A stretch of 31,083 nt of DNA, taken from assembly GCA_038251315.1 (NCBI GenBank), contig JBBSBK010000036.1:1-31083 (forward strand), read 5' to 3'. Shown here piece after piece: positions 1 to 7,603 of the stretch. The notes under the pieces were generated by a model. It searched no databases. It was not told the DNA's origin and saw only the letters and a list, made by a program, of their open reading frames with translations. This DNA comes from JBBKXP01 sp038251315 (GTDB taxonomy: Bacteria; Pseudomonadota; Alphaproteobacteria; Rhodobacterales; Rhodobacteraceae). Within the stretch, counting starts at the first letter, position 1; every line of letters starts with the position of its first letter. A program made the position numbers and the translations under genes.

Positions 1-1683
1 AGTGATGAGGAAAAAGAAATCGTCGTCCAGCCGCATCGCTGACATTTCGGTGACGATCCGGCCCCGGTCGTCGGCCATATACAGCAGCCCGATCCGCCCG
101 ACCTTGGGGATGCCGCCAGTGCAGAGACCGCGCAGGAATTCGGCGGACCCCGGCCCTTGCAGGCGGAACCGCGAAAAGCCCGGCAGGTCGAGGATACCGG
201 CGGCGTCGCGCACGGCCTCGCATTCTTGCTTGATCCGCGCCTCCCACGGTCCGGCGCGGCCCCATGTTTCGGTCGCTGCAACTGACGTATCGTCGCCCGC
301 CCCGGCATACCAGTTCGCCCGCTCCCAGCCGTTGTAGGCCCCCATCACGCCGCCTTGCGCGATCACGCGGTCATGCACCGGCGACAGTTTCTTGTCGCGC
401 CCGGCGGGCCATGATTTCCACGGGAAATGCATGCCGTATTCGTGGCCGTAGGTTTCGACGGCCTTGTCCAGACAATAGGCCTGATCGGTGTAATCGGTGT
501 AACGGCGCGGATCGACGGCCCACATGTCCCATTCGGTTTGCCCTTCGGTCACCCATTCGGCCAGCACCTTGCCCGCGCCGCCCGCTTGGGTGATGCCAAA
601 GGTGAACACGCAAGCCTCGAACGCATTGGGCACCCCCGGCATCGGGCCGAGCAGGGGCAGGCCGTCGGGGGCATAGGGGATCGGGCCGTTGATGACGCGG
701 CCGACGCCGGATTGACCCAAAAGGGGGACGCGGGCCATTGCGTCCTCGATATAGAATTCCAGCCGTTCCAGATCGTCGGGGTAAAGCTGAAAGCTGAAAT
801 CGTCGGGCACGGGGTCGTTGGGGTGAACCCAATGCGCCTTGCAGTTCCGTTCATAAGGGCCAAGGTTCAGCCCGGTCTTTTCCTGCCGCAAGTAATAGGA
901 CGTGTCGACGTCGCGCAGCAGGGGCAGCTTGCGGCCGTTTTCGGCGGTCCATGCCTCGAGTTCCGCCAGCGGTTCGGTCAGGAAATACTGGTGGCTCATC
1001 GTCACCATCGGCACGGTGCGCCCGCCGTAGGGTTTGAACCATTCGCCGACGCGCTGGGCGTAATATCCGGCAGCGTTGACTACCTTGTCGCAGGTGATGT
1101 CGCCCTTGTCGGTATGGACGATCCATTCATCGCCCTTGCGGCTGACGCCAGTGGCAGGAGTAAAGCGGAAGATTTTTGCACCCATCTGACGCGCGCCCTT
1201 GGCCAAGGCTTGGGTCAATTGAGCCGGGTCGATGTCGCCGTCCGCCGGGTCCCACAGACCGCCGACCAGATCGTGGGTTTCGATGAACGGATAGGCGGCC
1301 TTGATATCGGTCAGGTTCATCATGTCGATGTCCAGACCCTGATGGCGGCCCATGCCACGGGCGCGTTCGAATTCCTGCATCCGTTCTTTGGTATGGGCCA
1401 ACCGGATCGATCCGGTGACGTGGTAATTCATCGGATAATCGACCTCGCCCGCCAGCCCGCGATAGAGACCCAGCGAATAGCGCTGCATGTTCATGATGGC
1501 CCAGGAATTGGAAAAGTTCGGGCAGTTCCCCGCCGCATGCCATGTCGATCCGGCGGTCAGTTCGTTCTTTTCCAGCAACACGCAATCGGTCCATCCGGCC
1601 TTTGCCAGATGATACAGCGCCGACACGCCGACAGCGCCGCCACCGATGATGACGACGCGGGCGGTGGTGGGGAAATCGTTCAT
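1..1683 (-). CDS. GcvT-family FAD-dependent dehydrogenase (dimethylglycine/sarcosine dehydrogenase-like), 3' end missing
   Basis: This is a flavoprotein of the dimethylglycine/sarcosine dehydrogenase group, which oxidatively demethylates N-methylated glycines and usually passes the one-carbon unit to tetrahydrofolate through a C-terminal GcvT-like domain. I translated it by hand from the ATG at 1683. Residues 10-30 form a Rossmann FAD fold (VVIIGGGAVGVSAL). Residues 45-52 read GSTWHAAG, and His49 matches the histidine that carries covalent FAD in DMGDH. The frame stays open to the window edge, at about 561 residues. By then the GcvT aminomethyltransferase domain has begun, but its folate-binding core is not visible. 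The RBS AGGAG overlaps the stop codon of the upstream XRE-cupin regulator (9-base gap), so the two are probably one transcript. The exact substrate (dimethylglycine, sarcosine or another N-methyl compound) cannot be decided from the sequence. Confidence 0.85.
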   Translation of the reverse strand, partial: MNDFPTTARVVIIGGGAVGVSALYHLAKAGWTDCVLLEKNELTAGSTWHAAGNCPNFSNSWAIMNMQRYSLGLYRGLAGEVDYPMNYHVTGSIRLAHTKERMQEFERARGMGRHQGLDIDMMNLTDIKAAYPFIETHDLVGGLWDPADGDIDPAQLTQALAKGARQMGAKIFRFTPATGVSRKGDEWIVHTDKGDITCDKVVNAAGYYAQRVGEWFKPYGGRTVPMVTMSHQYFLTEPLAELEAWTAENGRKLPLLRDVDTSYYLRQEKTGLNLGPYERNCKAHWVHPNDPVPDDFSFQLYPDDLERLEFYIEDAMARVPLLGQSGVGRVINGPIPYAPDGLPLLGPMPGVPNAFEACVFTFGITQAGGAGKVLAEWVTEGQTEWDMWAVDPRRYTDYTDQAYCLDKAVETYGHEYGMHFPWKSWPAGRDKKLSPVHDRVIAQGGVMGAYNGWERANWYAGAGDDTSVAATETWGRAGPWEARIKQECEAVRDAAGILDLPGFSRFRLQGPGSAEFLRGLCTGGIPKVGRIGLLYMADDRGRIVTEMSAMRLDDDFFFLIT

Positions 1684-1692
1684 GGCAGGCTC

Positions 1693-2286
1693 CTAATACA
1701 CAGGTGGGGCGATCACCCAGATCGCGACGCAGGGTGCGTCGTGTGGGTTGGCCCAGCGGAAGGGTTCGCCGCGGACCCGGAAACTGTCGCCGGGGGTCAG
1801 CTGGAAAGTGCGTCCGTCGATCCAGAGGTCGAGGCGGCCTGATACGATATAGCCAACCTCTTGGGTTGGGCGCACGACGGGGTCGGCGATGGATGACCCC
1901 GGCAGGAATGTCGAATGCACCACTTCGAAATCGTCGGTCAGGTCGGGGGAGAGGAGTTCTTCGATCAGCCCCGCCTCGCGCGAGCCAATGGGGCGGCGGG
2001 CGGATTTGCGCACGACATAAGCTGCTTCTTCGGGGACCGATCCGGCGCGGAACAGGCTGCTGACCGACACGTCTAACGCCCGCGCGATGTGGCGCAGATC
2101 GGCGATCGAGGGTTCCGATATGTCGCGTTCGACCTGGGACAGCCAGCCGACCGATCGGCCCAAGTTATCGGCAAGCCCCTGCAACGTCAGTCCGCGCGAT
2201 TTGCGCAGGGCGCGCAGGTCGGCCCCAAGCGTCCGGGCGTCGGGGGGGATGGTGTGCAGCATCGGCTCAACCTGAAAATTAGCCAT
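1693..2286 (-). CDS. XRE-family transcriptional regulator with C-terminal cupin domain
   Basis: This is a 197-residue two-domain regulator. A helix-turn-helix of the XRE/Cro type spans about residues 24-78 (ALRKSRGLTLQGLADNLG, then SVGWLSQVERD). A small cupin barrel fills about 110-195 (VVRPTQEVGYIVSGRLDLW, then LTPGDSFRV), where a small effector is expected to bind. Members of this architecture (PuuR, SutR and others) usually control a neighbouring catabolic operon. Here the gene directly precedes, on the same strand, the dimethylglycine-dehydrogenase-like flavoprotein, so it is inferred to control that pathway and itself. An inverted repeat lies directly upstream of its start. An internal ATG at residue 9 is an alternative start. 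The ATG at 2286 has no strong Shine-Dalgarno, so the start is uncertain by a few codons. Confidence 0.88.
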   Translation of the reverse strand: MANFQVEPMLHTIPPDARTLGADLRALRKSRGLTLQGLADNLGRSVGWLSQVERDISEPSIADLRHIARALDVSVSSLFRAGSVPEEAAYVVRKSARRPIGSREAGLIEELLSPDLTDDFEVVHSTFLPGSSIADPVVRPTQEVGYIVSGRLDLWIDGRTFQLTPGDSFRVRGEPFRWANPHDAPCVAIWVIAPPVY

Positions 2287-2288
2287 TG

Positions 2289-2319
2289 AATTTCATATTG
2301 CGCCACCGCTTATGAAATT
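2289..2319. promoter_or_regulatory. Inverted repeat upstream of the XRE-cupin regulator, candidate operator
   Basis: AATTTCATA (2289-2297) and TATGAAATT (2311-2319) are perfect 9-bp inverted arms separated by 13 bp. They lie 3-33 bp before the regulator start codon. A further TTTCAT half-site sits at 2331-2336. The stretch is AT-rich against a GC-rich background. The position suits autoregulation by the adjacent XRE-cupin protein, but binding is inferred. Confidence 0.5.
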
Positions 2320-2374
2320 TCCAGCTAAACTTTCATGCGCCTTCTGTTGGCCAGAAATATCCTCGCCGAAGGCA

Positions 2375-2833
2375 TCAAAGTTCTTTTTGAAACGCCAGCC
2401 GCAGGAGATTTTCCAATCCTTCAGCATCCGCTTGATCGAAGGCATCCGCGCTGTCGCTGTCGATGTCGAAAACCCCGATCAGTGCGCCGTCGCGCCCCCA
2501 GACGGGCAGCACGATTTCAGACCTTGTGGACGTCGCGCAGGCGATGTGCCCCGGAAAGGCGTTAACGTCGGGGACGATCTGCACCTCGCCCGTCTGGGCT
2601 GCTGCGCCGCAGACGCCGCGGGTGAAGGGGATATCAAGGCAGCCGTGGCCGCCTTGATAGGGGCCGATTTTCAGCAAGTCAGGGGCGGTGACGCGATAGA
2701 AGCCGGTCCAGTCGAAACGGTCATCGCTGTGGTGCACCTCGCAGGCGACGGTGGCCATGAGGGCGACGATGTCGTCTTCGCCTTGCGTCAATGCGGCGAC
2801 GTTGCGGGCCAGTTCAGCGTAATCCACCCTCAT
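2375..2833 (-). CDS. msrC: Free methionine-(R)-sulfoxide reductase (GAF domain, fRMsr/MsrC type)
   Basis: This is a 152-residue single GAF-domain protein. fRMsr reduces the free amino acid methionine-(R)-sulfoxide to methionine in the cytoplasm, with thioredoxin as reductant. The three family cysteines are in place: Cys65 (GGHGCLDIPF), Cys75 (TRGVCGAA) and Cys99 (FPGHIACATSTRSEIVLP). The motifs SEIVLP and GVFDIDS are also typical of E. coli MsrC. Length agrees with the family (about 150-165 residues). The start was chosen at 2833 because its ATG overlaps the stop of the upstream thiolase in an ATGA junction, which implies translational coupling, and the protein then begins where fRMsr proteins usually begin. 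Pairing with a thiolase has no obvious metabolic logic and may only reflect operon order. Confidence 0.9.
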   Translation of the reverse strand: MRVDYAELARNVAALTQGEDDIVALMATVACEVHHSDDRFDWTGFYRVTAPDLLKIGPYQGGHGCLDIPFTRGVCGAAAQTGEVQIVPDVNAFPGHIACATSTRSEIVLPVWGRDGALIGVFDIDSDSADAFDQADAEGLENLLRLAFQKEL

Positions 2834-3975
2834 GGCCGTTCGATCGCGATGGCTGTCGCCTCGCCCCCGCCGATGCAGATGGCGGCGATACCGCGTTTCA
2901 GGTCGCGTGATTCCAATGCGTGCAAAAGCGTGACGATGATCCGCGCGCCGGATGCACCGATGGGGTGGCCAAGGGCGCAGGCGCCGCCGTTCACATTGAT
3001 CCGGTCGCGGGGGACTGACATTTCGGCCATGAACGCCATCGGGACGACGGCGAAGGCCTCGTTCACCTCCCACAGGTCGACATCCGCCACGGACCAACCG
3101 AGCCATTTGAGCAGCTTTTGCGTTGCCGGGACGGGCGCGGTGGTGAACAGGCCGGGGGCTTGGGCGTGGCTGGCGTGGCCCATGATGCGGGCGCGGAAGG
3201 GGTGGCCGCGCCGTTCGGTTGTCAGCACCAAGGCTGCCGCGCCGTCCGAGATAGACGACGAATTGGCGGCTGTGACCGTGCCGCCGTCGCGGAAGGCGGG
3301 TTTGAGGGTCGGGATTTTGTCGGGCCGGGCTAGGCTGGGTTGTTCGTCGGTGGTGATCGTGACGGGGGTGCGCCCCGGCACTGTGACGGCGGTGATTTCG
3401 GACGCAAAGGCGCTTTCTGCTGCCAAGGCCCGTTCAAGGGACTCCAACGCGTAGTCGTCCTGTGCGGCGCGGGTGAACTGGAACGCCTCGGCGCAATCTT
3501 CGGCATATGTCCCCATGAGGCGGCCTTTGTCGTAGGCGTCCTCGAGCCCGTCCAAAAACATCGAATCGATGACTGTCTGGTGCCCGATCCGCGCCCCGCC
3601 GCGCAGTTTCGGCAACAGGTAGGGGGCGTTGGTCATGCTTTCCATGCCGCCCGCGACGATCACGCTGGCGCTGCCCAGCGCGATGGCGTCAAAGGCGAGC
3701 ATCGCCGCTTTCATCCCTGATCCGCACATCTTGTTGACTGTGGTGGCAGGCACATCGTCGCCCAAGCCGCCCAGAAACGCCGCCCGTCGCGCCGGGGCTT
3801 GCCCCAACCCGGCGGGCAGGACACATCCCATGATGACCTCGTCCACCGAGGTGATTCCTTCCAGCGCCGCCCGAATCGCGGCGCCCCCCAGCGTCGGGGC
3901 ATCGACCCCGGCGAACACGCCCTGAAAGCCGCCCATCGGCGTGCGCGCCGCACCTGCAATCACCACTGGCCGCAT
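2830..3975 (-). CDS. Thiolase (acetyl-CoA acetyltransferase family)
   Basis: This is a 381-residue thiolase, slightly shorter than the usual 390-394. Thiolases condense two acetyl-CoA to acetoacetyl-CoA or cleave 3-ketoacyl-CoA. The N-terminal nucleophile Cys84 lies in NKMCGSGMKAA. His337 lies in ALGHPIGASGAR and the second active-site Cys367 in CIGGGEA, so the full Cys-His-Cys set is present. The start at 3975 is preceded by AAGGAGAG, while the frame upstream is open but has no thiolase similarity. The frame ends in an ATGA overlap with the methionine sulfoxide reductase gene. The sequence looks like the biosynthetic acetyl-CoA acetyltransferase group, but a broad-range 3-ketoacyl-CoA thiolase is possible. 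No phaB or other polyhydroxyalkanoate gene is in the window. Confidence 0.88.
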   Translation of the reverse strand: MRPVVIAGAARTPMGGFQGVFAGVDAPTLGGAAIRAALEGITSVDEVIMGCVLPAGLGQAPARRAAFLGGLGDDVPATTVNKMCGSGMKAAMLAFDAIALGSASVIVAGGMESMTNAPYLLPKLRGGARIGHQTVIDSMFLDGLEDAYDKGRLMGTYAEDCAEAFQFTRAAQDDYALESLERALAAESAFASEITAVTVPGRTPVTITTDEQPSLARPDKIPTLKPAFRDGGTVTAANSSSISDGAAALVLTTERRGHPFRARIMGHASHAQAPGLFTTAPVPATQKLLKWLGWSVADVDLWEVNEAFAVVPMAFMAEMSVPRDRINVNGGACALGHPIGASGARIIVTLLHALESRDLKRGIAAICIGGGEATAIAIERP

Positions 3976-4085
3976 TTTTCGCTCTCCTTGATCGTCAAAA
4001 GCACAAATGCCCTGAAATCGCCCCGATGTCATCACGCCGCCGCCGCGAACCGACGTCATATCGTGACTTGTAGCTGCATAGCTTC

Positions 4086-4133
4086 CCTTGGCGCCGCGTG
4101 TGATAGCCCCCACCCAGTCGCGCGGCGCCAAGG
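4086..4133. promoter_or_regulatory. Perfect 13-bp inverted repeat before the GGT-like gene
   Basis: CCTTGGCGCCGCG (4086-4098) and CGCGGCGCCAAGG (4121-4133) are perfect inverted arms with a 22-base spacer. They lie in the divergent region between the thiolase and the GGT-like gene. Each arm holds a GGCGCC palindrome, and the two centres are 34 bp apart. A TACAAT sequence at 4145-4150 could be a -10 box for the plus strand, placing the right arm over its -35/spacer region. An operator is the simplest reading. A leader hairpin is the alternative if transcription starts farther upstream. Confidence 0.5.
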
Positions 4134-4191
4134 TTCCCCCCCTTTACAATCCGCGCCACCTGCCCCTTTTTGGGATCAAAAGGGAGGCATC

Positions 4192-5766
4192 ATGCGCGAT
4201 TTTCAGAAACCCGGTCGGTCGGCGGTTTACGCGACGAATGGATTGTGCGCGACGTCGCATCCTTTGGCGGCCAAAGTGGCCATCCAGATACTGGAATCGG
4301 GTGGCAACGCGGTCGATGCCGCGATTGCCGGAGCCGTTCTGCTGGGGATTTGCGAACCGCAGATGACCGGCATTGGTGGCGATTGTTTCGTGCTGTTTAC
4401 GCCGCCGGGGACGCAGGACGTGCTGGCCCTGAACGGGTCGGGGCGTGCGCCTGCCGGGCTGGACGCCGCGAAGATGCGCGATGCCGGGCGTCAGGCCGTG
4501 CCGACCTATGGGGTCGAATCCGTCACCGTGCCGGGGGCCATTGACGCCTTTTGCAGGTTGTCGGCAGAGTGGGGTCGGATCGGCCTTGCTGCCAGCCTTG
4601 CCCCGGCGATCCATTATGCCGAGGCCGGGGTGCCCGTCGCCCCGCGCGTCGCGCTCGACTGGGCCGACAGTGACCACCTGCAAGGGACAGCGCGCGACCT
4701 GTTCCTGTCGCAGGGCAAGCCGCTGACCACGGGGCAGATGTTTCGTGCGCCGGGGCAGGCCGAGGTGTTGCGCGAGGTCGCGATGCACGGACGCGACGGG
4801 TTTTATGACGGGCCGGTTGCCGCCGATATGGTCGCCAGTCTGAACGCCTTGGGCGGCAGCCATACGCTGGACGATTTCGCCGCGACTGCCTGCGATTATG
4901 TCGATCCGGTGCAGGGTGCTTATGGTGGTATGGACCTGTTCGAGCATCCGCCGAACGGGCAAGGCGCAACGGCGATCCTGTTGCTGAATATGCTCAAGCA
5001 TTTCGATATTGCGGGCATGGACCCGTTCGGGGCTGAACGGGTGCATATCGAGGCCGAGGCGACCAAGCTGGCCTATGACGCGCGCAACCGGTTTCTGGCC
5101 GATCCCGACCATATGACCCGGCTTGAACATATGCTGTCGGCAGACACGGCGCAAAAGCTGGCCGCGCTGATCGACCCGAACCGCGCCATGCCGACCCCGC
5201 CGCCGGGGGCAGAGGCGGTGCACAAGGATACCATTTACATCACCGTGGTCGACAAGGACCGGATGGCGGTATCGCTGATCTATTCGATCTACCACAGCTT
5301 TGGGTCCGGTATCGCCAGCGATGGCTATGGCATTCTGTTCCAGAACCGGGGGGCGGGGTTCACCCTGACCGAAGGGCACGCGAACGAAGCCAAGGGCGGC
5401 AAGCGTCCGATGCACACGATTATCCCGGCGATGCTGAAACAGGCAGGGCGCGTGGTGATGCCATTTGGCGTGATGGGCGGAGCGTATCAATGCACCGGGC
5501 ACGCGCGGTTTCTGTCGAACCTAGCGGATTTCGGGATGGATGCGCAGACGGCGATCGACGCGCCGCGCAGTTTTGCCGACGGCGGGCGGTTGCGGATCGA
5601 AACCACCTATGCGCCGGACGTGTTGCAGGCATTGACCGACATGGGCCACGAGTTGAGCCTGGACGACGGCCCGATCGGCGGGGCGCAGGCGATACGGATC
5701 GGCGATGACGGCGTGCTGGAAGGCGCATCGGACCCGCGCAAGGACGGGTGCGCGCTGGGTTATTGA
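4192..5766 (+). CDS. Gamma-glutamyltransferase-family Ntn hydrolase, cytoplasmic, atypical
   Basis: This 524-residue protein belongs to the gamma-glutamyltranspeptidase (T3) family. These enzymes self-cleave before a threonine, giving a large and a small subunit, and then hydrolyse or transfer gamma-glutamyl or other acyl groups. The predicted nucleophile is Thr347 in HKDTIYITVVDKD, giving subunits of about 346 and 178 residues. The N-terminal signature is visible (NAVDAAIAGAVLL, then GIGGDCF). The start is fixed by AGGGAGG five bases before the ATG at 4192. Two oddities stand out. There is no signal peptide, although classical GGTs are periplasmic. The double serine of the classical PLSSM motif is replaced by His-Thr in KRPMHTIIPA. 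The substrate may therefore not be glutathione, and YwrD-like proteins share this pattern as far as I recall. It converges on hspQ with a 7-base gap. Confidence 0.85.
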   Translation: MRDFQKPGRSAVYATNGLCATSHPLAAKVAIQILESGGNAVDAAIAGAVLLGICEPQMTGIGGDCFVLFTPPGTQDVLALNGSGRAPAGLDAAKMRDAGRQAVPTYGVESVTVPGAIDAFCRLSAEWGRIGLAASLAPAIHYAEAGVPVAPRVALDWADSDHLQGTARDLFLSQGKPLTTGQMFRAPGQAEVLREVAMHGRDGFYDGPVAADMVASLNALGGSHTLDDFAATACDYVDPVQGAYGGMDLFEHPPNGQGATAILLLNMLKHFDIAGMDPFGAERVHIEAEATKLAYDARNRFLADPDHMTRLEHMLSADTAQKLAALIDPNRAMPTPPPGAEAVHKDTIYITVVDKDRMAVSLIYSIYHSFGSGIASDGYGILFQNRGAGFTLTEGHANEAKGGKRPMHTIIPAMLKQAGRVVMPFGVMGGAYQCTGHARFLSNLADFGMDAQTAIDAPRSFADGGRLRIETTYAPDVLQALTDMGHELSLDDGPIGGAQAIRIGDDGVLEGASDPRKDGCALGY

Positions 5767-5773
5767 CGGGCTG

Positions 5774-6100
5774 TCAGTTCATCTGGAAATGCAGCGGATA
5801 GTGTCCATCCTGGAAGGGGCCGAACAGGTCGTCCAGATCGGGATGATCGACCGGCTGGCCCGAATAGTCGGCGACCAGATTCTGCTCGGACACATAGGCG
5901 ACATAATAGCTTTGGCCGTTCTCGGCGAGCAGATGGTAGAACGGCTGTTCCTTCTTGGGGCGGTTATCTTCGGGGATCGCCTCGTACCAGGCATCGGTGT
6001 TGGAAAACATCGCATCGACGTCGAACACCACACCGCGAAACGGATGTTTGCGATGGCGCACGACTTGCCCCAGATGATATTTCGCCCGTGTCTTAAGCAT
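5774..6100 (-). CDS. hspQ: Heat shock protein HspQ (YccV family)
   Basis: This is a 108-residue protein matching the HspQ/YccV hemimethylated-DNA-binding family in length and motifs (KYHLGQVVRHRKHPFRGVVFDVD near the N-terminus, then QPFYHLLAENG, YVAYVSEQNL and HPDLDDLFG). In enterobacteria HspQ was found as a hemimethylated oriC-binding protein and later as a heat-induced factor that alters Lon protease specificity. Which role applies in alphaproteobacteria is not known to me. A GGGGGA sequence upstream of the ATG at 6100 may serve as RBS. The gene is monocistronic, converges on the GGT-like gene and diverges from the SLT lipoprotein gene. I see no clear sigma-32 promoter upstream. Confidence 0.92.
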   Translation of the reverse strand: MLKTRAKYHLGQVVRHRKHPFRGVVFDVDAMFSNTDAWYEAIPEDNRPKKEQPFYHLLAENGQSYYVAYVSEQNLVADYSGQPVDHPDLDDLFGPFQDGHYPLHFQMN

Positions 6101-6245
6101 GATCGCACGTCCCCCGAAGGCAAGTTAACGCCGTGTCGGGACCGAGTCCACTTAGATGCAGCGGCAAAAGGGGAAACAGACTGTGCAATCTGACCCTACA
6201 GTCCGATGCCAAATGGGCGGCAATCCGCCCCTTTCGTTGGTCAAT

Positions 6246-6273
6246 TTGTGATCGGGGGCGGCATCTTTATCAT
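6246..6273 (+). promoter_or_regulatory. Candidate sigma-70-type promoter for the SLT lipoprotein gene
   Basis: TTGTGA (6246-6251) and TATCAT (6268-6273) are separated by 16 bp and match the housekeeping consensus at 4/6 and 5/6 positions. This implies a transcript start near 6280 and a leader of about 54 bases before the ATG at 6334. Confidence 0.4.
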
Positions 6274-6333
6274 TCCCTCAAAACCCGAAATCCGCTAAGG
6301 TGCAACAAAACAAATAAGAAAAGCGAGAGGCAG

Positions 6334-6918
6334 ATGAGCAGACTCTTTCGCGCGTGTGTTTGGCTGGTGTTGTTGGGCAGCTGCGGCAGCAGAGAATTCT
6401 CTGCGCCCCGCGATCTGGACAACGCCTGCAGCATCGTCGCGCAACATCCTGAATACCTGCGCGCCTTCCGGGCAGCAGAGCGTAAATATGGCGTCCGGCC
6501 GCATGTCCTGATGGCGATGATCTATCAGGAAAGCAAATTTATCGGCAACAACCGCACCCCGCACCAGTTCGTGCTGGGGGTGATTCCCGTCGGGCGGCAA
6601 TCGTCGGCCTATGGCTATTCGCAGGCGCTGGACGGCACTTGGGAAGAATACACGAACGGCCCCGGTGGCCGCCGTGCCCAGCGTGACGATATCGACGACG
6701 CTGCCGATTTCATGGGTTGGTACATGACGCAGACCGTCGCCGAAACCGGGGTGCCGATCAACGCCGCAAGGGAACAGTATCTGGCCTATCACGAGGGGCG
6801 GTCCGGCTATCGGCGCGGCACCTACAACGAAAAGGCGTGGTTGCTGCGCGTCGCGCAAGAGGTCGATTCGCGCGCGGCACTTTACGGTGGACAGCTGCAA
6901 AGTTGTGGCCGCGGCTAG
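6334..6918 (+). CDS. Lipoprotein with transglycosylase SLT-like domain
   Basis: This 194-residue protein has a short lipoprotein signal ending in LLGSC, with Cys17 as the lipidated residue, so it should be anchored in the membrane facing the periplasm. The rest resembles a lysozyme-like lytic transglycosylase fold. HVLMAMIYQESKFIGN carries the probable catalytic Glu66, SSAYGYSQALDGTWEEY resembles the GLMQ-type motif region, and EQYLAYHEG follows near the C-terminus. Such enzymes cleave the glycan strands of peptidoglycan. GAGAGG lies three bases before the ATG at 6334. The frame is open upstream but no other start has an RBS, and the lipobox position supports this one. The exact transglycosylase family is not resolved. 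Confidence 0.83.
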   Translation: MSRLFRACVWLVLLGSCGSREFSAPRDLDNACSIVAQHPEYLRAFRAAERKYGVRPHVLMAMIYQESKFIGNNRTPHQFVLGVIPVGRQSSAYGYSQALDGTWEEYTNGPGGRRAQRDDIDDAADFMGWYMTQTVAETGVPINAAREQYLAYHEGRSGYRRGTYNEKAWLLRVAQEVDSRAALYGGQLQSCGRG

Positions 6919-6945
6919 GGGCTACCCCCGGACCGGGCGACGGGT

Positions 6946-7548
6946 CTACTGATTCCAGGTATTTGCCGCTGCCTGAATGTTGAACTGGCTATCGCCGATC
7001 TGCCCGCCCTTGGTCAGATCGCCGAGGATCACGGTGGTCTGGCCGGCGGCGTCGTCGGTGACGATCCACTGGCGCAGTTCAACCGGGTTGGCGGTGAACA
7101 CAAGCTGGATATTGCCGTATTCCGGATGATCGGGGTCTTGCGCTGTCACCGTCGTCGTCGCCCCGTCGGATGTGTGTCCCGTCACCATCCGGGCGCGCGA
7201 CAGGTCGACGTTCTGCGCCAGGATGATGCTGAGCGGGGTCTGGGCCAGCGGATAGCTCTCTGGTCCGGTGTTCGAACGCGGGTCGAATATCGCCACGGCC
7301 CCGCCGCCGGCGATCACCAGCGCGCGGTCGGGCGGATTGTATTCGAACCTGATCCGCCCCGGTCGTTTGATGTAGATCGTCCCGGTCGAGATCGTGCCGT
7401 CGCCGTTGATCTGGGTGAATTCGCCCTGCGCCGTCTGCAGAGCGTTCAGATAGGCCGAAATGTCGGACAGAGACACCTGCTGCGCGTTGGCCAAGCCGCC
7501 GAAGGCCAGCAGCGCCAGTGACATAATAGACATCCAAAATCTGTTCAT
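6946..7548 (-). CDS. lolA: Outer-membrane lipoprotein carrier protein LolA
   Basis: This is a 200-residue periplasmic chaperone that takes lipoproteins released by the inner-membrane Lol exporter and delivers them to the outer membrane. Residues 1-22 form a signal peptide ending in GGLANA before QQ. The mature part has the LolA pattern: ISAYLNALQTAQGEFTQ, then GTIYIKRPGRIRFEYNPP, then a hydrophobic FDPRSNTGPESYPLAQTPL segment and LRQWIVTDDAAGQTTVIL. The ATG at 7548 is preceded by AAGGAC and places the signal peptide at the N-terminus, whereas upstream in-frame sequence lacks protein-like composition. It diverges from dps. The cell's lipoprotein cargo includes LptE and the SLT lipoprotein encoded nearby. 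Confidence 0.9.
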   Translation of the reverse strand: MNRFWMSIMSLALLAFGGLANAQQVSLSDISAYLNALQTAQGEFTQINGDGTISTGTIYIKRPGRIRFEYNPPDRALVIAGGGAVAIFDPRSNTGPESYPLAQTPLSIILAQNVDLSRARMVTGHTSDGATTTVTAQDPDHPEYGNIQLVFTANPVELRQWIVTDDAAGQTTVILGDLTKGGQIGDSQFNIQAAANTWNQ

Positions 7549-7588
7549 CGGTCGGTCCTTCGTGCTGCTGATCGCATCGTGGTGGTCA

Positions 7589-7603
7589 CATAGGTTCTCT
7601 ATG
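7589..7603. promoter_or_regulatory. CATAG-N5-CTATG inverted repeat between lolA and dps
   Basis: Perfect 5-bp arms (7589-7593 and 7599-7603) flank a 5-base spacer, 41-55 bp from the lolA start and about 100 bp from the dps start. The arms recall the ATAG/CTAT halves of OxyR sites, but OxyR spacing is usually 7, so no regulator is assigned. Confidence 0.3.

Noticed and set aside
427..1842. Long open frame on the plus strand (about 471 codons)
   Set aside because: It is antisense to the FAD-dependent dehydrogenase, whose motifs are unmistakable. In GC-rich DNA the antisense frames are often open. It has no family similarity that I recognise.
4144..5502. Long open frame on the minus strand (about 452 codons)
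   Set aside because: It lies antisense to the GGT-like gene, has an Arg/His-rich composition and no motif.
6215..6230. GGGCGG-CAAT-CCGCCC hairpin as a terminator or sRNA end
   Set aside because: It lies between two divergent genes, where no terminator is expected, its stem is short and only a weak T-rich stretch follows. A near-palindrome CAGACTGTGCAATCTG (6177-6192) nearby was also too imperfect to call.
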